From positions 248,001-312,000 of the forward strand of contig NZ_JBLAVB010000006.1 in assembly GCF_047263945.1 (NCBI RefSeq): a stretch of 64,000 nucleotides of DNA, given 5' to 3'. Numbering within the stretch: the first letter of the stretch is position 1; each line of letters begins with the position of its first letter. The notes below the pieces were generated by a model, which was given only the letters and a program-made list of their open reading frames with translations, ran no database searches and was not told the origin of the DNA. Made by a program: the position numbers and the translations under genes. Of this stretch, positions 25,951 to 35,145 are shown piece by piece. This DNA is from Rhodospirillum sp047263945. Lineage in GTDB: Bacteria > Pseudomonadota > Alphaproteobacteria > Rhodospirillales > Rhodospirillaceae.

Positions 25951-27417
25951 ATGCCCACCCTCTCCGACTCCGGTTTGCTCAAGACCCAGGCTTTCATCGG
26001 CGGCGCCTGGACCGATGCAGACGATGGCGCCACCTTCCCCGTGACCAACCCAGCCAATGGAGAAGAGATCGCCCAGGTCCCCGACATGGGCGCCCAGGAA
26101 ACCCACCGGGCCATCCGCGACGCCGAAAGCGCCATGACCGGTTGGAAAGCCCGCACCGCCAAGGATCGGGCTGGCGTTCTGCGCCGGTGGCATGATCTGA
26201 TCCTGGCGGCCAAGGAAGATCTCGCGATCCTGATGACCGCCGAACAGGGCAAACCCCTGGCCGAGGCCCGGGGCGAAGTGGCCTATGGCGCCAGCTTCAT
26301 CGAGTGGTTCGCCGAGGAAGGCAAGCGCATGTATGGGGAGGTCATCCCCGCCCACGGCACGGACAAGCGCCTGCTGGTCCTGCGCCAACCCATCGGTGTG
26401 GTCGCCGCCATCACCCCTTGGAACTTCCCCATGGCCATGATCACCCGCAAGGTCTCTCCGGCCCTGGCCGCAGGCTGTGCCGTGGTGGTCAAACCCGGCG
26501 AAGACACCCCCCTTTCGGCCCTGGCCCTGGCTGAACTGGCTGTCCGGGCGGGAATGCCTGCGGGACTGTTCAATGTGGTGACCTGTTCCAAGCCCAAGGC
26601 ACCGGAGGTCGGCGGCGCCCTGACATCCGACCCCATTGTCCGCAAGCTCTCCTTCACCGGCTCCACCCCTGTGGGCAAGATGCTGATGGCCCAATGTGCC
26701 GGGACCGTGAAGAAAGTCTCGCTGGAACTGGGGGGCAACGCGCCTTTCATCGTCTTCGACGACGCCGACCTGGACGCCGCCGTTGAAGGCGCCTTGGCTT
26801 CCAAGTACCGCAACACCGGACAGACCTGTGTCTGCGCCAACCGCCTGCTCGTCCAGGACGGGGTATACGAGGCCTTCGCCACCAAGCTGGCCGAGGCGGT
26901 CAAGAAAATGGCCGTGGGTCCGGGATTGGAGGGCGAGACCCAGCAGGGTCCGCTGATCAATGCGGCCGCCCTGGAGAAGGTCGACGCCCTGGTGAAGGAT
27001 GCCCTGTCAAAGGGCGCCACAGCAACCCTGGGCGGCAAGCCCCATACCCTGGGCGGAACCTTCTACGAGCCCACCATCCTGACCGGCGTGACCCCGGCCA
27101 TGCGGGTGGCCAATGAGGAGATCTTCGGCCCCGTCGCCCCCCTCTTCCGCTTCAAGACCGAAGACGAAGCCATTCACATGGCCAACGACACGCCCTTCGG
27201 TCTGGCCGCCTATTTCTACGCCCGCGACGTCGGTCGGGTTTGGCGGGTTGCTGAAGCCCTGGAGTACGGCATCGTTGGTATCAATGAAGGCATCATCTCC
27301 ACGGAATCCGCGCCCTTCGGCGGTGTGAAGGAATCCGGCATCGGGCGGGAGGGCTCTCGCCATGGTCTCGATGACTTCACCGAAATGAAATACCTCTGCC
27401 TCGGTGGCGTAAAATAA
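25951..27417 (+). CDS. gabD: Succinate-semialdehyde dehydrogenase
   Basis: 488-residue aldehyde dehydrogenase that oxidises succinate semialdehyde to succinate. It has TPWNFPMAMITRKVSPALAA (155-174), SFTGSTPVGK, the general base Glu259 (SLELGG) and nucleophile Cys293 (NTGQTCVCANR); the neighbouring Cys295 forms the CxC pair seen in GabD enzymes with redox control. It ends FGGVKESGIGREGS..MKYLCLGG. I prefer ATG 25951 (GGGAG 11 bp upstream) to ATG 25933. gabT follows 48 bp later; together they complete the GABA shunt to the TCA cycle. Confidence 0.95.
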   Translation: MPTLSDSGLLKTQAFIGGAWTDADDGATFPVTNPANGEEIAQVPDMGAQETHRAIRDAESAMTGWKARTAKDRAGVLRRWHDLILAAKEDLAILMTAEQGKPLAEARGEVAYGASFIEWFAEEGKRMYGEVIPAHGTDKRLLVLRQPIGVVAAITPWNFPMAMITRKVSPALAAGCAVVVKPGEDTPLSALALAELAVRAGMPAGLFNVVTCSKPKAPEVGGALTSDPIVRKLSFTGSTPVGKMLMAQCAGTVKKVSLELGGNAPFIVFDDADLDAAVEGALASKYRNTGQTCVCANRLLVQDGVYEAFATKLAEAVKKMAVGPGLEGETQQGPLINAAALEKVDALVKDALSKGATATLGGKPHTLGGTFYEPTILTGVTPAMRVANEEIFGPVAPLFRFKTEDEAIHMANDTPFGLAAYFYARDVGRVWRVAEALEYGIVGINEGIISTESAPFGGVKESGIGREGSRHGLDDFTEMKYLCLGGVK

Positions 27418-27465
27418 GCCGAGCCCTCCCTGCCTGCACCAAATTTCCCTCATGGATCACACAGC

Positions 27466-28755
27466 ATGACACAAACGACCAACGCCGCCTTGCAGGACCG
27501 TCGCCTTTCCGCCATTCCCCGGGGCGTGGCCACAATGCTTCCGCGTTTTGCCGCTCGCGCCCAGGGCGCCGAGCTATGGGACGTGGAGGGCAAGCGGTAC
27601 ATCGATTTTGCCGGGGGCATCGCCGTCCTCAATACGGGCCACAACCACCCCAAGGTCAAAGCCGCCGTCGCCGGACAGCTCGATAACTTCTCCCACACCT
27701 GCTTCCAGGTGGTCCCCTACGAGAGCTACATCGCCCTGGCCGAGCGCCTGAACGCCCTGGTGCCCATCGCCGAGCCCTGCCAGACCCTGTTCTTGACCAC
27801 CGGCGCCGAAGCCGTCGAAAACGCCATCAAAATTGCCCGGGCCCACACCGGACGCCCCGGTGTCATCGCCTTTTCCGGCGGCTTCCATGGCCGCACCATG
27901 ATGGGCATGGCGTTGACCGGCAAGGTCGCCCCCTATAAGGTCGGCTTCGGCCCCTTCCCCGGCGACATCTACCATGTCCCCTATCCCAACGCCTATCACG
28001 GGATCTCCGTGGCCGACTCCCTGACCGCCCTGGAGGACCGCTTTAAGTCGGATATCGAGCCGACCCGGATTGCAGCCCTGATCCTGGAGCCGATCCAGGG
28101 AGAAGGCGGCTTCGTCATTTCCCCGCCCGAATGGGTCGCAGCCCTGCGCGAGATCTGCGACAGATATGGCATCCTGCTGATCGCCGACGAGATCCAGACC
28201 GGCTTCGCCCGGACCGGAAAGATGTTCGCCATCGAGCATAGCGGCGTCGAGCCGGATCTGATGACCATGGCCAAGTCCCTGGCGGGCGGCTTCCCCCTCT
28301 CTGCCGTCACGGGCAAGGCCAGCATCATGGACTCCGCCAACCCCGGCGGCCTGGGTGGCACCTATGCGGGCAGCCCGCTGGCCTGCGCCGCCGGTCTGGC
28401 GGTTCTTGATGTCATCGAAGAAGAAAAGCTGATCGAGCGGGCCATCCATCTCGGCGATCGCATGACCACCCGTTTAAAAGCCCTGGCCAGCCGCAATGAC
28501 GTCTCTTGTGTCGGCGAGATCCGAGGCCAGGGCGCCATGGTGGCCATGGAACTGGTGAAAAACCGGGACGCCAACAGTCCGGATGCGGACTTGGCCAAGG
28601 CCCTGGTCCATAAGGCCGCCGAAAATGGTTTGATCCTGTTGTCCTGCGGCACCCGGGGCAACGTGATCCGCTTCCTCTCTCCACTGGTCATCACCGACGC
28701 CCAGTTGGACGAGGGTCTGGATATCCTGGAAAGCGCCCTACTTTCTGTGCTTTGA
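27466..28755 (+). CDS. gabT: 4-aminobutyrate aminotransferase
   Basis: 429-residue class III PLP aminotransferase transferring the amino group of GABA to 2-oxoglutarate, giving succinate semialdehyde and glutamate. Visible motifs: DFAGGIAVLNTGHNHPKV, TTGAEAVENAIKIAR (phosphate binding), FHGRTMMGMALTGK, EPIQGEGGF, the PLP-contacting Asp in LLIADEIQTGFARTGK, and Lys270 in MAKSLAGGFPLSA, which carries PLP. Second gene of gabDT. Confidence 0.96.
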   Translation: MTQTTNAALQDRRLSAIPRGVATMLPRFAARAQGAELWDVEGKRYIDFAGGIAVLNTGHNHPKVKAAVAGQLDNFSHTCFQVVPYESYIALAERLNALVPIAEPCQTLFLTTGAEAVENAIKIARAHTGRPGVIAFSGGFHGRTMMGMALTGKVAPYKVGFGPFPGDIYHVPYPNAYHGISVADSLTALEDRFKSDIEPTRIAALILEPIQGEGGFVISPPEWVAALREICDRYGILLIADEIQTGFARTGKMFAIEHSGVEPDLMTMAKSLAGGFPLSAVTGKASIMDSANPGGLGGTYAGSPLACAAGLAVLDVIEEEKLIERAIHLGDRMTTRLKALASRNDVSCVGEIRGQGAMVAMELVKNRDANSPDADLAKALVHKAAENGLILLSCGTRGNVIRFLSPLVITDAQLDEGLDILESALLSVL

Positions 28756-29268
28756 CCCAGGGCTGGAGCGGAATGAGGAAAAGGGGACACCGGTTTTCCG
28801 GCCTCATTCCGCTCTAACCAGATGATTTAAATCACATTGATAAAATTCGATCGGACACAATACACAACGGGGCATATTTTCCCGTCGCGGGGCTTTGCCC
28901 CGTCCCCCACTGGGGCATAAAGGCCCCAGCCCCCGGGCTCTTATTTGTAAAAAGAAATTGGGGGTTTGGGGGCAATGGCCCCCAAATGGGCTTGGGCAAT
29001 CGCCCAAAAAATATCAGACACTGTCCCGTACCCTGGACTCGAACCGTTGAATAAAGGCGAAACCTTGTCTTAACGAGAGAAGGCCCGCTCCGACAAGAAC
29101 GACACCGGATCACACCATCCGGCACCGGACCGCACCCGACGCCCCTTTCCATTTCATTCACCACGAGAACACAAAGAACTCGGATAGGAAAATTAGACAT
29201 CGACAGGACCGCCATTCATTGCGACCATAGCCTTTCAACCATATCTAAAAGGCGCAAGGACAGATAAT
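28756..29268. repeat. Hairpin repeat and type-1 element copy E downstream of gabT
   Basis: There is no gene. A 13-bp perfect stem GAGCGGAATGAGG/CCTCATTCCGCTC (28766-28778 and 28802-28814) with ACCGGTTTTCCG in its loop is a variant of the AGAGCATCG palindrome and may end gabDT transcription. A type-1 element in minus orientation spans about 28853-29031, with one copy of each internal hairpin and a right end GACACTGTCCCGTACC. 29035-29268 is unique sequence leading to the carbonic anhydrase gene. Confidence 0.7.
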
Positions 29269-30069
29269 ATGATGCATTTTCGTTTAACACCCCTTTTGTT
29301 GGTCTTATGCGGATTCGTTGGTTCGGTCGGCATGACATCCGCCGCCGAGATATGCCAAGGTTTTGGCCCACAAACACCGCGCGACATTTCCAATGTCGAG
29401 GGCACCAATCCCAGAGTTTTCTCCCCTGCACCACCGGCCGATCGGCTCAATTTATGTAATATCCACACCCACACGAATGCCGAGCACAAGGGACCCGGGT
29501 TCACCGTGTTCGCCGGGGATCAGGAGCATGGCGGTTACCAATGCAACGAGACCGCGTCTCTGACCAAAGAAGAGCTTGAGGATCCGGCCCATGGGCACGG
29601 GGCATTTCACGGCATCGTTCCCGGTGATACGATCGAAGTGCATTGGGTCTATACGTCCTGTGATGTCTCACCCGGCGAAGGACTGGGATCCTGCATGAAC
29701 GATCGCTGCGCCAACCCGGAATTACGCGTTGAATCCCAAGTTTTCCTGGTTGTAAACGACAAGACGGCTTTGGATTTCGCGGATTTCGCTTACGCGAATA
29801 CGGTTGTTAACGGCTTTCACCAACCAAAATCGCTGCCGAGCGGTACCGGTACACCGGTCGTCTTCGCCGGTTCAACCACCGGACCGAAATTCACGGAAGA
29901 GCATTGCTCACCCTTGCAAGTGACCTGGAGCGTGCGCCCGGCCTGCGCGAAGATCGATGTCAGCTCCCTATACAAATGGGCAGAAGACGGCAATGTCTTC
30001 CATGAGGATCATTCCCATGGCGTCCGCCAGTTGGTAACCGCACCGGAATTGCTCGCACCCATTCAGTGA
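29269..30069 (+). CDS. Exported delta-type (CA_like) carbonic anhydrase
   Basis: 266 residues with a cleavable signal peptide (about 1-26, ending TSAAE). The mature part shows the delta-CA/CA_like pattern: NLCNIHTHTNAEHKGPGF (about 61-78; His66, His68, Glu72 and His73 lie in the metal region), GHGAFHGIVPGDTIEVHWVY (109-128) followed by TSC, then Cys-rich loops (C131, C142, C147) and ESQVFLVVNDK. The class was first described in diatoms; bacterial homologues are less familiar. It would hydrate CO2 in the periplasm. AAGGAC precedes the ATG pair (29269 or 29272). It stands alone, convergent with a LysR gene. Confidence 0.85.
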   Translation: MMHFRLTPLLLVLCGFVGSVGMTSAAEICQGFGPQTPRDISNVEGTNPRVFSPAPPADRLNLCNIHTHTNAEHKGPGFTVFAGDQEHGGYQCNETASLTKEELEDPAHGHGAFHGIVPGDTIEVHWVYTSCDVSPGEGLGSCMNDRCANPELRVESQVFLVVNDKTALDFADFAYANTVVNGFHQPKSLPSGTGTPVVFAGSTTGPKFTEEHCSPLQVTWSVRPACAKIDVSSLYKWAEDGNVFHEDHSHGVRQLVTAPELLAPIQ

Positions 30070-30120
30070 GGGTCACAAAACGTCACATCCCGCCGATGAA
30101 ACCTGCCCAAGGCTTGCTCC

Positions 30121-30978
30121 TCATACGTCCCTCACGATTTGCGCCAATTCATCCATCACCAACCGGACTCGGGGAACGGATCGCAAATCGTCGTGGACCA
30201 CCATCCATATATCCCGAGACGGCGGGATGTCCTGACTCGCAAGAACGACCAGTCCAGCTTCCTCCCCCATAAACCGGGGGAGGAGAGCCACCCCCATCCC
30301 CGCCCGAGCAGCCACCGCGTGGGCGGTCAGATCGTTGCTTCGGAAGACCACCGGACGCCCCGCCAGACGCGGCTCCAGCCAGCGCCATTGGGGATAATGG
30401 GCGGTTGTTTCCTCATATCCAATGATCGGCCAATGGGCCTCTCGGGCATCCTCCCGCAGCGCGAAGTCCGGCTCCCCATAAAAGCGAAAGACCAGCTCCC
30501 CCACCTTGCGGGCCACCAGATCCGGCTGTTCCGGTCGGGAGAGGCGAAGCGCAATATCCGCCCGGCGCCGGTCCAGATCCGCCCTGTCGACGTCCCCCAA
30601 CAGTGTCACCACCAACTGCGGATGGCGCTGCCGCAGGTCCGCCAGGGCCTTGGCGATGACCCATCCGGCGAGGCTGGGCGGCGCACTGACAGTCACCGAC
30701 CCGGCTAAGCTGTCCTCCAGGGCATCCACCCCCCGGACGACCCGCGCGACCCCCTCGGACACCCCGGCCCCGAGATCTGCCACCCGTCGTCCCGCTTCGG
30801 TCAGAAGAACGGAGCGAGGCAAGCGGTCAACCAACCGTGTCCCCAGATCCCGCTCCAGGGTGGCGACCCGACGGGCCACGGTCGAATGCTCCACGCCCAG
30901 CATCCGGGCCGCAGCAGACAAGCTTCCCCCCTCGGCCAGGGCCAGGAAGTGACGGAGATCTTCCCAATTCATGCTCAT
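30121..30978 (-). CDS. LysR family transcriptional regulator, divergent from the quinone oxidoreductase
   Basis: 285-residue LysR regulator with N-terminal HTH (WEDLRHFLALAEGGSLSAAA, RMLGVEHSTVARRVATLERD) and a substrate-binding domain (SGSVTVSAPPSLA-like start to DELAQIVRDV). The ATG at 30978 has GGGGAA upstream. It is divergent from the MDR-family oxidoreductase at 31189, with an AGAGCAT-type two-hairpin repeat filling the promoter gap. Regulation of that gene is likely but not shown. Confidence 0.92.
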   Translation of the reverse strand: MSMNWEDLRHFLALAEGGSLSAAARMLGVEHSTVARRVATLERDLGTRLVDRLPRSVLLTEAGRRVADLGAGVSEGVARVVRGVDALEDSLAGSVTVSAPPSLAGWVIAKALADLRQRHPQLVVTLLGDVDRADLDRRRADIALRLSRPEQPDLVARKVGELVFRFYGEPDFALREDAREAHWPIIGYEETTAHYPQWRWLEPRLAGRPVVFRSNDLTAHAVAARAGMGVALLPRFMGEEAGLVVLASQDIPPSRDIWMVVHDDLRSVPRVRLVMDELAQIVRDV

Positions 30979-31050
30979 TTTTCCCCAAGGAATGGGAATT
31001 TATAGGCATTTTCACCCATGCAAAGAAACCCCATTCTTCCGCCACCCCAT

Positions 31051-31170
31051 TAGAGCATCGAGCGGAAAAGTGGGCACCGGTTTTCCGGACCACTCGATGC
31101 TCAACTTGTTGAATCTAGATCAAAGTGTCCGCCTTAAATCGATTCCGATTTAAGGCGGTTTGATCTAACG
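31051..31170 (+). repeat. Type-2 two-hairpin repeat, copy 1
   Basis: Hairpin I runs from AGAGCATCGAGCGG to the arm ending CGATGCTC (31052-31102), with ACCGGTTTTCCGG inside. A spacer with TCTAGATCAAA follows, then hairpin II: perfect 12-bp stem CCGCCTTAAATC/GATTTAAGGCGG (31129-31158) with loop GATTCC, extended outward by TAGATCAAA/TTTGATCTA. The element fills the LysR-qor promoter gap and ends about 20 bp before the oxidoreductase start. Confidence 0.75.
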
Positions 31171-31188
31171 AAGAACGGAGTTTTCCTT

Positions 31189-32154
31189 ATGGTCATGATG
31201 ATTTGCATGGACGCCCCGGGCGGCGTCGACCGGCTTTCGGTCCGGGACATCAATCCCGGCCCTCCCGGCCCTGGCGCCATTCTCGTCGAACAGACAGCGA
31301 TCGGCGTCAATTTCGTCGACATCTACCACCGCAAGGGACTGCACAAGCCCCCCGCCTTCCCCGCACCTCTGGGGGTGGAGGCCCTGGGGGTCGTGGCCGA
31401 GGTCGGCTCCGGCGTGACCGACCTGGCCCCCGGTGACCGGGTGGCCATGGCGGGCGCTCCCATTGGAAGTTACGCCCAGGCCCGGGTTGTCCCGTCCAGT
31501 GCGGCGGTCCGTTTGCCCAACGACCTACCCGACGAGCAAATCGCCGGGTCCTTCCTCCGGGGGCTGACGGCCCATCTCTTGCTCCATACGGTCGGGCAGG
31601 TCCAATCGGGTCAGCGCCTGTTGATCCATGGCGCCGCCGGAGGCTTGGGATTGATCCTGGTCCAATGGGCCAAGCGGTTGGGAGCGGAAACATTCGGTGT
31701 GGTCGGCTCCGAGGACAAAGCACGCCTCGCCCTGGCCCATGGCCTGGACCACGTCATCCGCCGGGACCAGGAGGATTTCGCCGAGTCCCTACGGGCGCAG
31801 ACCGATGGAACAGGGGTGGATTTCATCGTCGACGGCATTGGCGGCGAAACCTTCACCCGCAGCCTGGGATGCCTCGCCCCCTTCGGCCTCCTGGCCAATG
31901 TGGGCATGGTGGGTGGCCCTCTACCCCCCATTGACCCAGCCTCCCTGACCAACCGCTTCCTCTCCCGCCCCAGCATCCTGGCCCACCTGGGCAATCGCCG
32001 GGGTTACGAACAGGCGGCAGAGGCATGGTTCGATGTCCTGCGGGAGGGGCTCAGCGTCGCCGAGGGGCGGAGTTACCCCTTGGCTGAAGCCGCCCAAGCC
32101 CAGGCGGACCTGGAGGCGGGCAGCACCACCGGTACCCTTCGCCTTTTGCCGTGA
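31189..32154 (+). CDS. NADPH:quinone oxidoreductase, MDR family
   Basis: 321-residue zinc-free medium-chain reductase similar to Qor. The N-terminal GroES-like domain has VEQTAIGVNFVDIYHRKGL and PLGVEALGVVAEVGSGV; the NADPH Rossmann fold has LLIHGAAGGLGLILVQWAKRLGA (about 144-166), GTGVDFIVDGIGGETF and a C-terminal LAEAAQAQADLEAGSTTGTLRLLP. Such enzymes reduce quinones by one electron or reduce unsaturated carbonyls. The LysR gene upstream is probably its regulator. ATG 31189 has GGAG 9 bp upstream. Confidence 0.92.
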   Translation: MVMMICMDAPGGVDRLSVRDINPGPPGPGAILVEQTAIGVNFVDIYHRKGLHKPPAFPAPLGVEALGVVAEVGSGVTDLAPGDRVAMAGAPIGSYAQARVVPSSAAVRLPNDLPDEQIAGSFLRGLTAHLLLHTVGQVQSGQRLLIHGAAGGLGLILVQWAKRLGAETFGVVGSEDKARLALAHGLDHVIRRDQEDFAESLRAQTDGTGVDFIVDGIGGETFTRSLGCLAPFGLLANVGMVGGPLPPIDPASLTNRFLSRPSILAHLGNRRGYEQAAEAWFDVLREGLSVAEGRSYPLAEAAQAQADLEAGSTTGTLRLLP

Positions 32155-32182
32155 AGGAAGCCCCGGGGCGAGAGAGGCTGTT

Positions 32183-32695
32183 TTACGCCGTATCCCGCCT
32201 CGGGTCGCCATCCGGATGATCGGTGACCGGCACGCCCGGACACAGCTTGCCGGTGCGAATCGCCAGGGCCGACTTCACATGGGCCACATTGGGGGCCGAG
32301 GTCAGCCGCTCGGTCAGAAACCGTTGATAGTCATCCCAGTCATGGGCGACCACTTTCAATAGGAAGTCCGTATCGCCGGCAAGCATGTGGCACTCCCGAA
32401 CCTCAGGCCAGATACCAACCAGATCCTCGAAAGCCCGCAAATCCGATTCGGCTTGGCTGTTCAGGCCCACATGGGCGAAGACGGAAACGTTAAACCCAAG
32501 GGAAACCGGGTCCAGCTCCGCATGGTAGCCCCGGATATACCCGGATTCCTCTAACGCACGAACCCGGCGCAGGCAGGGGGGCGCGGAAATTCCAGCCCGC
32601 TTGGCCAAATCCACGTTGGTCATCCGACCGTCATTCTGAAGATCGGTGAGAATCTTTCGGTCGATGCGGTCCAATTTGACCCGCTGCGTCACCAT
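32183..32695 (-). CDS. Lrp/AsnC family transcriptional regulator
   Basis: 170 residues: N-terminal HTH (LDRIDRKILTDLQNDGRMTN, VDLAKRAGISAPPCLRRVRALEE) and a C-terminal RAM/ACT-like effector domain (FNVSVFAHVGLNSQ, then RECHMLAGDTDFLLKVVAHD). The family senses amino acids, often as octamers. It is convergent with the quinone oxidoreductase; its target is not evident. Slightly longer than typical Lrp proteins because of a C-terminal tail (VTDHPDGDPRRDTA). Confidence 0.93.
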   Translation of the reverse strand: MVTQRVKLDRIDRKILTDLQNDGRMTNVDLAKRAGISAPPCLRRVRALEESGYIRGYHAELDPVSLGFNVSVFAHVGLNSQAESDLRAFEDLVGIWPEVRECHMLAGDTDFLLKVVAHDWDDYQRFLTERLTSAPNVAHVKSALAIRTGKLCPGVPVTDHPDGDPRRDTA

Positions 32696-33138
32696 GGAAC
32701 CCTGCCCATTTCAACAAAAGGCGCCCCCGTCCCATCCGGGTTCGGAGGTCACGAAACTATGTCACACAGGCCGGGTCACCGGCCCACACTCTCCAACCGA
32801 GGACCTACCTAGCCCACGAAAGGAAATTACACGCATCTCGCACCCTGACGCAACGACAATGCGAGGTGACGCAATCTTTGGAAAGTTCCACGCCCTCTTT
32901 TTGGAACAACCCCATGAGATCCTCGGAAAAGTCATCCGGTGGGCCTTGCGCCGAGGCATCCCATAACCGACATTATGGGCGCCCGAGGGAGACCGATCCT
33001 TTCGCGCCTTTTCCTCGCTCGCCCATGCCACCCTTGGTGGGGCGCGTCGCGTGGAAATCGGAATTGACCTAAAAAAACCCATGGCGGCATCCCCTTTTCG
33101 GGCATGCCCGCATTTCTCGATACTGGAGACCAAAGACG
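32696..33138 (+). promoter_or_regulatory. Divergent control region between the Lrp and peroxiredoxin genes
   Basis: 443 bp without a credible gene. A perfect 7-bp inverted repeat CCCATAA-N6-TTATGGG lies at 32960-32979 and may be an operator. TTGACC at about 33064-33069 could be a -35 element for the peroxiredoxin transcript; no good -10 is evident. I see no known riboswitch. Confidence 0.35.
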
Positions 33139-33753
33139 ATGACCGATAGCGTCGGCAACCTGATTGGCAAGCCCGTTCCTGATTTCACCGCTCCGGCTGT
33201 GATGGGCGACAACTCCATCGACGAGGGTTTCAACCTGAAGAGCTATCTGGCTGGATCCTACGGCCTCGTGTTCTTCTACCCGCTGGACTTCACCTTCGTC
33301 TGCCCCTCCGAGATCCTGGCCCACGATCACCGCATGGACGCCTTCACGGCGAAGGGCTGCAAGGTCGTTGCCATCTCCGTCGATTCCCACTTCACCCACT
33401 TGGCCTGGAAGAAGACCCCCGTGGCCGAAGGTGGCCTGGGCAACGTCCAGTTCCCGATGGTCGCCGACCTGACCAAGGACATCGCGAAGTCCTTCGGCGT
33501 GCTGCTGCCCGGTGGCGTGGCCCTGCGCGGCAGCTTCCTTGTCGACAAGGAAGGCAACGTCCGTCACCAGGTGATCAACGACCTGCCCCTGGGCCGGAAC
33601 GTTGATGAGTCCCTGCGCATGGTCGACGCGCTGGCCTTCCACGACGCCCATGGCGAGGTCTGCCCCGCCGGTTGGAAGGAAGGCGAAAAGGGCATGACCG
33701 CCACCCCCGAAGGCGTGGCCGCATACCTGTCCGAAAACGCCGACAAGCTGTAA
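33139..33753 (+). CDS. 2-Cys peroxiredoxin (AhpC/Prx1 type)
   Basis: 204-residue thiol peroxidase that reduces H2O2 and organic peroxides. The peroxidatic Cys is in PLDFTFVCPSEI and the resolving Cys in HGEVCPAGWKEGEKGM, as in typical 2-Cys enzymes; Thr and Arg of the active site (TFVCP, RGSFLVD) are present, as is the GGLGN loop linked to overoxidation sensitivity in eukaryotic homologues. The ATG has GGAG 10 bp upstream. A terminator follows, and trxB, the likely electron supplier via thioredoxin, begins 225 bp later. Confidence 0.96.
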   Translation: MTDSVGNLIGKPVPDFTAPAVMGDNSIDEGFNLKSYLAGSYGLVFFYPLDFTFVCPSEILAHDHRMDAFTAKGCKVVAISVDSHFTHLAWKKTPVAEGGLGNVQFPMVADLTKDIAKSFGVLLPGGVALRGSFLVDKEGNVRHQVINDLPLGRNVDESLRMVDALAFHDAHGEVCPAGWKEGEKGMTATPEGVAAYLSENADKL

Positions 33754-33798
33754 GCATTCGATCCTGACCCGCAAAACAAGCGGGCCGATCCTTGTGAG

Positions 33799-33834
33799 AA
33801 GCGAGGCGTCCCTCTCGGGGCGTCTCGCTTTTTC
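33799..33834 (+). terminator. Rho-independent terminator after the peroxiredoxin gene
   Basis: AGCGAGGCGTCCC pairs with GGGGCGTCTCGCT (13 bp including two G-U pairs, loop TCTC), followed by TTTTTCTTCTT. Confidence 0.88.
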
Positions 33835-33978
33835 TTCTTCCGCCAAGGTTTTTGGGTCTTGCTCCCTTTACCCCGCATCGGAGGCCCCCTATTCTTTTGG
33901 CTCCTTCGCGCGGAGGCCCATACGAAGGGCGGGGGACCTTCATGCCACTCTTTCACCCTCTTTAAGTCCTGGACCACC

Positions 33979-34923
33979 ATGACCGAGCACCACACAAAAG
34001 TTCTGATCCTTGGCTCCGGCGCTGCCGGATGCACCGCCGCCATCTATGCCGCGCGGGCCAATCTGTCTCCGATCCTGGTGGCCGGCCTGCAACCCGGTGG
34101 CCAGTTGACCATCACAACCGACGTGGAAAACTTCCCCGGATTTGCCGATGCCATCCAAGGCCCCTGGCTGATGGAGCAGATGCAGGCCCAGGCCGAGAAC
34201 GTGGGAACGACCATGGTCCACGACCTGATTGTCGACGTGGATCTGTCCAAGCGTCCCTTTGTCTGTCAGGGCGATTCCGGAGACACCTACATCGGTGAGA
34301 CCCTGATCATCGCCACCGGCGCCTCGGCCCGCTGGCTGGGTCTGGAGAGCGAACAACAATGGGCGGGCATGGGCGTCTCAGCCTGCGCCACCTGCGACGG
34401 CTTTTTCTTCCGGGGAAAAGAGGTCGTGGTGATCGGCGGCGGCAACACGGCGGTCGAAGAAGCCATCTACCTGACCAACCACGCCAGCAAGGTGACTCTG
34501 ATCCATCGCCGCGATGAACTGCGGGCCGAGCGGATCATGCAGGACCGCCTGTTCAAGAACCCCAAGGTTTCGGTGATCTGGGACAGCGTGGTTGAAGAAG
34601 TTCTGGGCGGTGGGACGCCCCCCGGTGTCACGGGCGTGGCCCTGAAAAATGTCAAAACAGGCGAAACCAGCACCCTGCCCTGTGAGGGGGTTTTCGTCGC
34701 CATCGGCCATGCCCCCAACACGGAAATCTTCAAGGATCAGTTGGACAAAGACGCCAACGGCTATCTCGTCACCAAACCCGATAGCACCGCAACAAATGTC
34801 TCTGGCGTCTTCGCCGCAGGGGACGTGCAGGACCACATCTTCCGTCAAGCTGTGACGGCGGCGGGAACGGGCTGCATGGCCGCCCTGGAAGCCGACCGTT
34901 TCCTGGCCCTCGCAGAGGAATAA
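33979..34923 (+). CDS. trxB: Thioredoxin reductase
   Basis: 314-residue NADPH-dependent flavoprotein. The FAD motif is GSGAAGCTAAIYAARA; the redox pair is CATC in VSACATCDGFFF; the NADPH motif is VVVIGGGNTAVEEAIYLTNH followed by HRRDELRAE; and the C-terminal GVFAAGDVQDHIFRQAVTAAGTG closes the FAD site. I chose ATG 33979 (MTEHHTKVLILGSG); the open frame upstream reads through the terminator region. It probably regenerates thioredoxin for the upstream peroxiredoxin. Confidence 0.97.
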   Translation: MTEHHTKVLILGSGAAGCTAAIYAARANLSPILVAGLQPGGQLTITTDVENFPGFADAIQGPWLMEQMQAQAENVGTTMVHDLIVDVDLSKRPFVCQGDSGDTYIGETLIIATGASARWLGLESEQQWAGMGVSACATCDGFFFRGKEVVVIGGGNTAVEEAIYLTNHASKVTLIHRRDELRAERIMQDRLFKNPKVSVIWDSVVEEVLGGGTPPGVTGVALKNVKTGETSTLPCEGVFVAIGHAPNTEIFKDQLDKDANGYLVTKPDSTATNVSGVFAAGDVQDHIFRQAVTAAGTGCMAALEADRFLALAEE

Positions 34924-35145
34924 GCACTCGGCCCTCGCCTTGAGGGCTCAGTATCCGGCCCTCAACGCGGGGGCCACGCACCTGACTCCGCCGTCCCAAA
35001 AAGGGCAATCTGCGGGCAGCCCCCGAAAAAGAGGGGCCAGTCATTCAGTCGGAACAGATACCCAGGGGCGGGGAGGCCCATGGGTGTCGCTGGACAATGA
35101 AAGTCCGGCCTTGGGGAGAAGCCAATGCCGCACGGAGCGGGCAAT

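Noticed and set aside
29032..29050. GGACTCGAACC resembling the T-arm of a tRNA on the minus strand
   Set aside because: The flanks do not pair as a T-stem and no acceptor, anticodon or D arm can be built around it.
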